A stretch of 64,000 bases of DNA from NCBI GenBank assembly GCA_963669155.1, contig OZ022580.1, forward strand, positions 25,167,705 to 25,231,704, read 5' to 3'. The notes under the pieces were generated by a model. It saw only the letters and a list, made by a program, of their open reading frames with translations, did no database searches and was not told the DNA's origin. This DNA is from Arbacia lixula. Its lineage: Eukaryota > Echinodermata > Echinoidea > Arbacioida > Arbaciidae. The position numbers and the translations under genes are program-made. Below, piece after piece: positions 38,101 to 50,100 of the stretch. Position 1 is the stretch's first letter, and each line of letters starts with the position of its first letter.

Positions 38101-41100
38101 TCAAATGCATACAACTTCATGACAACAATCTATCAATAATCAGGGAGATTGGGTGATGTGATTAAATCCACTGCAGTACTATTGGTAACTTCTCAGCAAG
38201 TCTTCTTTGAAATCAGGGAGACTTGGCAGCTCTTTACAATCCATTGAGGAAACAAAGGAATGAGAGTGCTTTCTGTACCTGCTTGATGAGAGTGGCGATG
38301 TGGTTGACAGCCATCCTACGGACATCAGCGCTGGCATGGTTCAGGCTCAGAACCAGACTGGTGTTGGCCTTCGGGAGTAGCTGTGGAAACACGCCATACA
38401 GAAATCATGTTAACTCTTAATGTGCCACGTGTGCACTTTTCACAATAGATCAACATGAATCCCATGAAGTCAAAATTTGTCTGGCATGCAAAGGGTTAAA
38501 CTGTTTAATTTGATTTGATTCACTTGTTCCTGTATTTCACATTAATATTTAGATTACAACATATTGAGCATAACCTGGTTCTTTCACATATTTCACAGAT
38601 TTAGATTACAACATTTTGAGCATAACTGTAACATAAATGTAATGTATGATTATCTGGTGCTTTCACATATATCACATATGTAGATTAAAACATATTGAGC
38701 ATAATTGTAACATAAATGTAATGTATGATTACCTGGTGCTTTGGTGCTTTCACATATTTAGATGACAACATATTGAGCATAACTGTAACATAAATGTAAT
38801 GTATGATTACCTGGTGCTTTGCACTGCCCGAGTACATTGAGACAAACTCCTGAACATGCTTCTGTTTATCCTCGCTCTCCACCTCTGCTAGATAAGTCTC
38901 CAGCATCAAATCCATCACTTCTGGAAATCTAGCATATACATTGGTAACAACAATCAAGTCACAAATTGTTCTCCAGCTCTTCATCTCTTTGTGGGCCCAC
39001 ATATTCACTTTTTTGTCACCGTTGTCATAAAACAGCAGCTCACCTGGAAAACAAAGGGTTAATATACCATTTTTCGTTATGAAGTCAAATATCATGCATG
39101 TCTTTCAAACAATACTTTACCAATAATAACCACAAGGATTGTCAGAGGTTTGCCCAACCAGCAACATCTAATAGATTCAGAGTGCATGCCACAAATTGAA
39201 ACTGAATCACTAGATACAAGTGAATGTCATAACATGCTACTATGCAGTAAAAGGGGAAGCTGTGAATATGTTACAATTTTTTTGTGCATTTGCAGTCCTA
39301 CCAATATTGTGTAGCCTGCATTGTTCACTTTTCTGCCCCTGGAATACCTTCAGATTTGTTCTGCACATATCAAAGCAAGGAAAGAGACACAGCATGGTGT
39401 AACTTTCAAGGCATTGATCACACTGACATGCAAATTGACTCATCATTAGGCATACTGTATTTGTCAATGTATCATCCAAATTAATGTCGTGTTTAAAGTT
39501 CAATTAATTTTTGATAGGAATACGGCAAGGTATTCATTTATTTCCACATTTTCAAATAAACAAACAATAGACATAGTGAGGGCAAATGTTTGAAATAACA
39601 TAAATAACAAATTCATTCAACTAAATTAGGATATAAATGTTCGAAGATTAGAGTAATAGAGTAATAGAGTAATGCACCTTCTATTTTCTTCTCCAAAATT
39701 AATTTTAACTGCAATTTTTGAGTGTTTTTGCACAAGTAAACGCCACCTCAGACTACACAATCCAATCAGTCGTACGACTCTGCGACTGGCTAAATCTCAG
39801 GACCCGGCCGTTCGATTCGTGCAAGAAGGTGACATCACGTTTCCAGTCTAGGCCTTTTTCGACTGCAGAATCGTGGTAAAATTGTTGTCTTTTAAACACA
39901 CAAAATCATAGTGGCGCAGCTGGCCTGTTACATGCATGGTTACCATGTAAATTTGTGTAAACTACAACATTGTGAACTGACCTTCTTTCCAGATTCTGCA
40001 CAATAGGGGCGAGTTTCTCCCTCAGCTGCTCTCTGGTATCTTGGTCCAAGTCCTGACTGCAAGCAGCAACATACTCATGAAGAAGACATCTAGATAGAAC
40101 ATGATGCGGTCAAACTTGTATGTAAACATCACTCAAGACAGACAAACAAGTGTTCTTTATAACCTGAGGATATTATTTTCAGGTTACTTTCATGTACGTT
40201 TCAATGAGAATTTGCTGCAATCAAAGTGGAACTAGGGAGGTATTTTGCATTTATTGTACTATGGAAAATCTAAAATGTCTTTATAGACTGGTGGCCGATT
40301 CACCCCCTCAGTCCCAGAGGCAATAAACTGTGTTGGAATTCACATATGATTATCACTGTTTGGTGCACAGAGGGTTAAAATGGCATCACTGTTGTTACTT
40401 TCTGGAGCAGTGAGAGTAAACAAATCTGCTTTTATGTGATATGGAACACGTTTTGATCACATTCTGCACTGGTAATAACCTTCAGAGATTTTATCTGCAC
40501 ATATCAAAGCAACGAAGGAGACACAGCATGGTGTACCTTTCAAGGCATTGATCACACTGACATGCAAATTGACTCATCATTAGGTATGCGCGTGCTTGAT
40601 TTTCATTTCGCAACCACTCACAACTCACAATTCAATGCCTTGCCATAGTTTCATGCTCCACAGCCGACTTGGATTTATTCATGCTACAGCTCACACAAAC
40701 CTCGGTTGATCTATTTCATCTACAATTAGTTTCCAGTTCCTAAATTTCGATTGGAGTTCTCAACCTGTTATTTGCTTTAGTTACTGCAGCTCCACAGCAA
40801 ATTTTGATATCCTTACAGGACCAGGGTTCACTAAGTTCGATAATTTAACCGTGTTTAACGGGTTCAGCAATATCCTCTGCTTCATCGGTCGGCAGTAACA
40901 CAACCTTACATCTTTGATGTTCAAAAGCAATACACTCCCACTACTGTTATCAGGAATCTTTCTGCTTATTTGTCCAACTTCCATCACAGTTTCACCATAT
41001 TATCTTCATGTAAACAATTTGTAAACAAGGCATTAGCAATATTGTGTCTCGCCCACTTGCGAAAATAACCAGAAATATCGCGATCTCCGTTGCTACGCAA

Positions 41101-44100
41101 AAGAATTGTATCCCTGACCTCAAATGACCTTTGACCTTATCCTGTGACCTCCAACGGTACCATAACATGAAGGTACCCCCAGTGCATCTATGACCCAAGT
41201 TAGGTTGTAATCCAAGCAACCTATGTGAAGTTATTTGTCAAAAGAGAGTCTTGCAGGTAAACTTTAACGTATGACCTCAAATGACCTTTGACCTTATCCT
41301 GTGACCTCCAACAGCACCATAACATGAAGGTACCCCTAGTGCATCTATGACCCAAGTTAGGTTGTAATCCAAGCAACCTATGTGAAGTTATTTGTCAAAA
41401 GAGAGTCTTGCAGGTAAACTTTAACGTATGACCTCAAATGACCTTTGACCTTATCCTGTGACCTCCAACGGTACCATAACATGAAGGTACCCCCAGTGCA
41501 TCTGTGACCCAAGTTAGGTTGTAATCCAAGCAACCCATGTGAAGTTATTTGTCAAAAGAGAGTCTTGCAGTTAAATTTTAACGTATGACCTCAAATGACC
41601 TTTGACCCTATCCTGTGACCACCAACGGTACCATAACATGAAGGTACCCCCAGTGCATCTATGACCCAAGTTAGGTTGTAATCCAAGCAACCTATGTGAA
41701 GTTATTTATCAAAAGAGAGTCTTGCAGGTAAACTTTAACGTATGACCTCAAATGACCTTTGACCTTATCCTGTGACCTCCAACGGCACCATAACATGAAG
41801 GTACCCCCAGTGCATCTATGACCCAAGTTAGGTTGTAATCCAAGCAACCCATGTGAAGTTATTTGTCAAAAGAGAGTCTTGCAGGTAAACTTTAACGTAT
41901 GACCTCAAATGACCTTTGACCTTATCCTGTGACCTCCAACGGTACCATAACATGAAGGTACCCCCAGTGCATCTATGACCCAAGTTAGGTTGTAATCCAA
42001 GCAACCCATGTGAAGTTATTTGTCAAAAGAGAGTCTTGCAGGTAAACTTTAACATTTGTGACGGACGACGGACGACGGACGGACGACGGACGGACGACGG
42101 ACGGACGCCATTTGGATCCCTTAGTCTCGCCTTCACCTCCGGTGGGCGAGACAAAAATGTGTGGTCCACAATGATATGGACCAACAAAGAAAACTGGGAA
42201 TGAAAGGGTGGATACTTTTAGGACCCCATGGAAGAATGGAATATGTGATTACTGCTGAAATGAGCTATCAGCCATACATTGTATCTAAAATGCTGTATTG
42301 TTTGCTGATTTACGGAAATAAAAAACAGCAAACAAAACTTACTGGACAGTTGCTGTGATCACAGGACTCTCTACTTGAATCTCCTTCACGATCCCGTGCA
42401 GGATGGCCATTAGATCCACCTCCTCGCACCCCTCTGGATAGATGGAATCCTCACTGATTTCTGCACTGATGGCAGTGGCTGTCATGTGTGGCAGGAGTGC
42501 CGACAGCAGAGGGGTGATGTTGTGTGACTGGGACAGCCGGGTCAGGGACAGCAAGAACTGAGGCATGGCACAGACCTGAAACATGACCCTGGAGGAAAGT
42601 CAACATTTCATTTGATGTCAAAATAAAGAGAATTTATCAATGGCAATACTTTATAATCATATCAATTCATATTCATATTTCCCTTGCCTTTTTCCTTTTA
42701 AGTATGTATTATGTGTTTTGTTTTGAAAATGTATGGAAAAATGAACATTGAATTTGAATCTGAATATTCAGCTCTTGCTGTTTGGTTTCGTGAAATGCTG
42801 CACAATAAAGAGCCAAGTATGAGCAGGATTAAATTCTACATTCTTTTATCCATTGTCAATAAGAATATGTTTGTTTCTTCGTTGCAGAGACATTAACTTC
42901 TTTTTTTTCTATTAGATTGATCATAAAGAGGAGTGAATGTTCATTAATGTACTTATAAGAACCTATTATGTTGGCTTCTTCTATGAGAATCTACTTCACA
43001 TGAAAACCCAGTTCATAATTGTTTTTCATCATCATTTCATAGCATTTTGGTAAATTCATGAAAATCCTCAACAAGAAATCTCACCTGGTCTCGGAAATGT
43101 TGAGATTGATGAACTGGGTTAACAACGAGCCTGGGAATCACCCTCTCCCCTTCTAAAATACCCCCCCCCCCCCCCCCCATCCCCCATCCCCCATCCCCCC
43201 ACTGCTTCACCAAGGATGCTACTTACTTTCCAGGCAGCCGTGGCAGACTCTGTGCCTGACATAGCACCGCTAGGCAACCCAGCATCTGCTGCAGCATTCT
43301 GGGCTGCACATACTGTCAGGAAAGAAACAAAATACATCAAGAGAGGTCAATTTCGATACCGATGACTGTATCAACTCAAGTAATAACATCGTCTGAGGCA
43401 ATTCCCTTTGTTTTCAATCTTATTTATATCTCTTTTTAAAATATAAATATCAGGATCATGTACTTATCAGTGCTTAGACTTTGACATTTGCCAGTTCATA
43501 TAATTTTTGGACAAAGATAGACTAGAGAAATGCAACTGCCTGCAGTCGACTGGTATGCCTCTGCCCTCCTGGAAAGTATTGCCAAAATCTTTAATATATA
43601 GTAAATTTCATCTTCAAATGCATGGAAAACTGGCATATGTCATCATTGTACAAAGTGTGATGAAATTTGATAAATCATTTCTCATCATCTTATCATGTTA
43701 AAAGTGAAATTTCAAAATTTGACCTTGACCTGTCACCTTTCACCTTTAGCCTACATGACCCAAAATCTACTCAGTTATTTGCCATGTCATATATCATCAT
43801 TGTACTAAGTTTGATGAAGTTTGAAAACAAAATAATTTTGTAGTTATCGTGTAAACGAGATCCAGATGGATGGACAACCCGGAAATAAAATGCCATCCGG
43901 TAACTTCCTCCAGTTGCGGTGGCATAAAAATGTGTGAGCTGGCCTACCTGACACATAGACTCCATAAGCGGTTCTAGCAAGGATTGCTTGAGCGTGGCCG
44001 ACACGCCCAGCTGACACACGATCATGTAGGTGGCGCCGTTGTAGTCCAGATAATTCTGCTTCAGCCCACGGACCAGGAACGGGACCAGGGCCGCCACGAA

Positions 44101-47100
44101 GGCCTCCCTAGGCCGTCCGGTGGAGGCCAGGGCGGTGACGATGGTGGTGGCGTAGAAGGAGAAGATAACGCGGAGAGGGGCATCGGACGGGGTGCTCGAG
44201 GGGTCGAGGGCGCTCTTTGAAGTCTTCTTGTGAGCCTGAGGTCGATACAATCAAGAAGGATCGAATAATGCAATTGGAAATGTATGGACTGGTGCATAGT
44301 TGGGCAATTATGGATTATGAATGTGATTGATTGTATATGAGCTTAAATGCAAATATTGAAAGCAGACCCTTTCAGATGGTGCTGTTCATCAGTATTTGTT
44401 ATACCTGAATACCTGAATACTGCTGTCTGTTGAAGAGTTATGCAATCCTGCCTCTCACACCCGACCCCCCCCCCCCCTTAAAAATCATGCTTTTCAAAAT
44501 CATATATGTCTATGAGAGGACATGTGGCTGTCACAAAACATTGCAACATTCAGTTACATCTGATGTAGAGTAGAAAGGATGCAAAGCCAGTATGATCAAG
44601 GGTGGGATTAGCAGTGGAAAGGACTACTGCACCTGTAATAAATTGAGTGCCATTCATGACCATGGGCTCTATTCTAGGATGATTTCGGAATACCATGCAT
44701 CATCTTCTCAATCTTTTTTTTTTTATAATTAAGAAAAAAAAACCAGTGTGACAACAGAACTACTTAGTTCTGCCATGATTGCGGCCTATAGTTATTATCA
44801 GTTCTACCCCTTCCCATTCAAAGTGCCATAACACATACCATAGTTGTGCCCATCCTGTTAATGAACAATACTACAAGAGATGGCATGAAATCAATGTATC
44901 TTTTTTTTTTTTAATGGTATAGAGGGTCTTTCCCATCGCAGTCCGGAGACTGAATTAAGTGGGATGTTACAATGTGAGCCCTGGTCGCTGGATACAAGGA
45001 CATATTATGCACACATACAGTTGTCCTCAAAATTATTCATACCCCATTGAAAATAACAGTCTTTGTTAGATTCTTCCTTTGTAAAAGCTATTATGTTGGT
45101 ACTTCCTGTGTATCTTTTGTCTACTTGTTGCTATGCACAAATCCACATATGAGTTGGCTAAACTTCATTTGCATAATAATAGATAAGTCCAAAAGTTATT
45201 TTTCCCTCATGTTCAGAATTATTCATACCCCTGACAATACCTCAACAAAAATGTTCTTTCTTCATAGTATACATTGTTTTCCTTTCCTGAGAATGTGTTA
45301 ATCTTTGTCCTATAGTTATTTCAAGATGTTCCAATGGATTAAATACCTTTTTTGTTGACCAAATGTTAAACTATTGTCAAACACATAGCATCTTTCCATA
45401 AGACTTTAAATAGAGGAAACGTGTTCTGGTCATTCTCAGTTTCTGATCATCATGGCCAAGAAGAAGGAGCTCAGTGAGGACCTACGGCAACGTCTTGTGC
45501 GTGCCCACATTGAAGGAAAGGGTTATAAGGCCATTTTGAAGCAATATGATGTCCCTGTGGCAACCGTGCAGAGCATTATCAACAAGCACAAGAAGTTCAA
45601 TACTGTTAAAAACCTCTGTGGGCGTGGCAGGAAGAGAAAGGTGTCCCCCAAACTTGCCAGGAAAATCTGCCGAGAGGTCAACAACAACCCCCGGACCACA
45701 ACCAAGGCCCTACTTCGAACGCTTGACCAGGCAGGGACGAAGGTGTCACAGTCCACTATTGAACGAGTCTTGCACAGAGGAGGTCTCCATGGACGTAGGC
45801 CTCGGAATACCCCGCTGCTCAGGAAGAAGCATCTGGAGGCTCGCCTAGCCTTTGCTAAAGGTCATCTAAAGCAAGACTCCAGCTTTTGGTCAACCATCCT
45901 GTGGTCTGATGAGACAAAGTTGGAGTTATTTGGCCATATGGATGTTGAATACGTCTGGAGGAAAAAAGTAGAAGCATACACTCCAAAGAACACTGTGCCC
46001 ACCGTCAAGCATGGTGGTGGAAACATAATGCTATTGGGATGCTTCTCTTCCAGTGGCACAGGCAACCTCGTCAAGGTCCAAGGAATCATGAGAAAGGAGG
46101 ATTACATCACGCTCCTTGATGAAAACATGAAGGAATCCGCTGAGAATCTCCAGCTTGGCCCTAATTGGAAGTACCAGCAGGACAATGATCCAAAACATAC
46201 CGCCAAGGTAGTGAAGAAATGGTTCAAGGACAATGATGTCAACGTCCTCGAATGGCCAAGTCAGAGTCCTGACCTGAATCCAATTGAGAACTTGTGGCGA
46301 GACTTGAAGACCAGAGTGTTGGCTAGGAAACCGACCAACCTGTCCCAGCTTGAGGCTTTTGCCAAGGAAGAGTGGGCCAACATCCCCCAGAAGACATGCA
46401 GGAAGCTTGTGGACACGTACAAGAACCGTCTAGAAGCAGTCATAAGAAACAAAGGCTATGCTATTGACTATTAAAGAAAGACATTGGACTCAGTAAACCT
46501 AGGGTATGAATAATTTTGAACATGGCATTTTTTGAAAATCCATGAATAAAATACCCCTTAAATGATGAATTTCTTGAATTGTGTATTGTTGTTATTCTTT
46601 CACATGTTGGTCACATATAACTGATATACGCACTTGACAAAATGCATTCATTTCATCACAAAAATAAAAAAAATCATAAAAATTATCAAGGGTATGAATA
46701 ATTTTGAGGACAACTGTATGTGCACCATCTCCACTCCCTGGGGAGTATTCCTTGCCCGCTGCACGATATCGGCGCTGGGTCAAGATCATCCACATAATCG
46801 TCCTACCAGGTACCCATTTATACTCCTGGGTGGAGAGCAGCAATGTGGATAAAGCATCTTGCTGAAGGACACAAGTGCCATGGGTGGGATTGAACCTGGG
46901 ACCTTGAGATCTTCAGTCACAGTACACAACCACCACACCATGACACCTCCACCAAATGTATCATGAAATGCATTTCTTCTGCGGCTTACTTTGATGGCGA
47001 GAACTGGGAGTTCACACACGAAGTGGAGGAAGCCGCCGTCGGTGATGCAGTGTGTGACGAGAGACAGCCTGGACAGACTCACGCCCGATTTCTGAAGGAA

Positions 47101-50100
47101 AAAACACATGAGTGGTTTATCATCAGCAACGTGTTGCAATAACACAGAGTAAAACCTGCTACGTGACTGGCTGTACAGAAAGACCACATGTATGTCTATA
47201 ACTAGAGCAATTTGATTGCTACCCAGTTAAGAAATATGCCTCTCTGTCTCTATTCACCTTTGGTTAAAAAAGGACATTGGAAATGTGTTTTTTGGGCCAT
47301 TTTTGACAATATTTACTGACTTCTAACCTTTGGCCTTCCATGGATTTTACCTGAAATCAATCTACCTTGATTAAGTTATCCATCACGTTTTGATACCCCT
47401 TTGAAACAAAAGTGTACATTTGACTTTCGCTCTTTGTAAAAAGTTCATTGAACTTTGAGGACTCAAATCTCATTAATCAATCTCTATGCAGCGATCTATA
47501 TTGTTCCACTTTTAGCCGAAGTCAATCCATTGTATTTTGAATTATTGCCAAAAATATTTTTTTGCCATCCTCGACCAATTTGAAAATTCCATTGATATTA
47601 ACATCTTCCTGACTTGACTTCAAAACTAATGACAGTAGTCTGTCTACATGTATTTATTCATCTTTGCATCAAGTTCGGTTGAAATCTTTTTATGTTGGGC
47701 AATAAAAAATACAAGAAAAAGTGAACAGGGCCATGTTGCATATAGTTTTTCAATTATTGTAACTTACCATCAATGGTAACTACCATGACAACAGGGCCCT
47801 GTTGCATAAAACTTACCATTGATGGTAACTTTGCCATCAATGGTAACTACCATAGAGACCTTGATTTTGACTGGCTGTTGAGCCCTGTCACTATGGTAGT
47901 TGCCACTGATGGCACAGTTACCAATGGTAAGTTTTATGCAATGGGGCCCAGGTGTTAAAATGAGAGCTCATTGGCTGTTTGAAACCTATAAACAACATGG
48001 CCCGGAGCTTGTTGGGTACCTGGACGGGTAGCAGCCAGTTCCACTTGCTCCTCTGGTCCCTGAGGTTAAAGAGCTGCACAACCCGGACGAAGATCTTGGT
48101 CTCGTGGTACGGCAGCACACACATCATCAGCTCGTCCATGTTGTACTCATGGATGTGGAACCTAGAGATGGACAAAAAAAAAAGAGCTCTTCAACCTAGG
48201 ACATGTCAAAGATCTGATGTCAAATCTTATCAGTCTATTGGTGAATCATTCAATATTTTTTAATGACACTTATCGTCCGGAGATTCATAAATACAAATAA
48301 GATAGAGAATAGAAGCCGTGGGTATTGGATATAAGTATTCAGAGCTACCAACATTGAAATTCAACAATCAGGATTTGGGGAAATTTCATCTGAAATCGGG
48401 GAGATGCATATCAAATGCATACAACGTAATGACAATAATCTTTCAATAATCAGGGAGATTGGGTGATGTGATGAAATCCAATGCAGTAATATTGGTCTAT
48501 TTTCACGGAGTCCCCTGTCATTATTATAAGCCAAGTGTGTAACCTGGTGCAAAGTGTTGCAGAGCTCGGAAAGATGCAGATGAAGGGTGAAGTAGCAATT
48601 AATCTTTGTATGATCAATTAAAATGAAATCTGGTTTCTAGTTATTGTGAAACGGAACACTTTTTAAAAGACAATCATGACCATGTTTTGGATAAAACCCC
48701 TACTTCTACACAGTTTATTGGTTCCATAAAATAAATCCATTTATATCCCTCATTAATATATTCCAGCTCGTTGATTGGTTGAAAGGGTGTCACATGATCA
48801 CAAATAGATGAACTATTTGGAGGAAGAGAGCTCAGAGGGAAGAAAAGTACTATTTCGTGACGTCAGAGGGAAAAAAAGGACTATTTCGTGACGTCATGTC
48901 AAAAATAGTCTCTTTTTTCCCTCTGGACGATATCCGGGCTATTAGTGATCGATACAATTTTCATTGATTCATCCCAGGTAAATGCGCGACACGCAAAATC
49001 TGCGCGATACATTTCTTTCCAGCAGCTTTTTAGCGTTGTAGCGGAAAATCATTGGGCGCGCTGCCAGAACTCCAGCGGTGTTGCGGCCGAGGTGCAACTT
49101 GAATTTCCGTTGGTTTGCTCAAGCCGCAGGAAATAACAAAACATCTGAATCGGGCTCCTGCGTTCGGTGCTTAGAGCATGGGCACTACAAGGTCCATGGT
49201 AAGGATTCGATTAATTAACAAAGAATATATTAATGAAGGATATAAAACAAATATTTCATGATCTTTATTCGGGAACTTTGTGGAATCTATTGGTCCCCTC
49301 GGTGAAGTGGAGGGCGTGCGGTACCATTTTCCCTCGACCTGCGGTCTCGGGGAAAATAGTACCGCACGCCCTCCACTTAACCTCGGGGCGAATAGATTCC
49401 ACAAGATCCCTCATGGTCATGAAATATTTGTATATTATTCATACTCAAAATATGCATTTAATAAGCAGTGAATTTGTCCAAAAATAGGAGTTTTAGCTCA
49501 CTTTCAAACTGGGATTTTAGTGTTCTTTAGTGCATAAATTAGAGCATGGCCACAGTGCGTGTATTTAGTGGACGTATACAGCAGTGCTCCGAACACCAGA
49601 TTCTGACATTGCGGACACCACAGTGGTGTGCGTTAGGTTACCTGTGCACCAGCCACTCTATGGCCTTCTGTGCTGGTTTGAGGAGCAGGTAGGGTGACAC
49701 GTTGAGCAGGAAGCGGCGGATGGTCTTGTTGAGCTGGTCGTTGACCTCCCGGGACTGGACCGAACGTTCCAGCGACTTGGACGCCTCGTCAAAGAGGGGG
49801 CTCTCAAACGTCTGGAAGCAGCCGTCAACGTTCTGCAGTTCCTGCAGACCGTTTACTCCTGTGGTTTGACCAACGTTCACCAAACATGAATTGGTTACCA
49901 AATGCTATGTATTTACTCTTTTTATGTACCGTATATTAACAAATGCTGTATGGGTTTGTATGGATCACTCGTGCAAAAATGCATAAATCAATAGCACATT
50001 AAAAATCAATCCCCCATTTCAGGCATGGTATGGTAGTGCAACTTTCGATAACAAATGACATCGCAATATTTCGCAAGATACCAGTTTTGCTATTGGCAAT

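Noticed and set aside
43771..44250. 159-codon minus-strand frame as a single gene
   Set aside because: It is HEATR1 exon 5 plus read-through past the donor GTAGGC and before the acceptor CCTCAG. The exon borders are fixed by phase.
46887..46945. Possible tRNA gene on the minus strand
   Set aside because: Boxes A and B are present, but no cloverleaf or acceptor stem can be formed, so a SINE head is the better reading.
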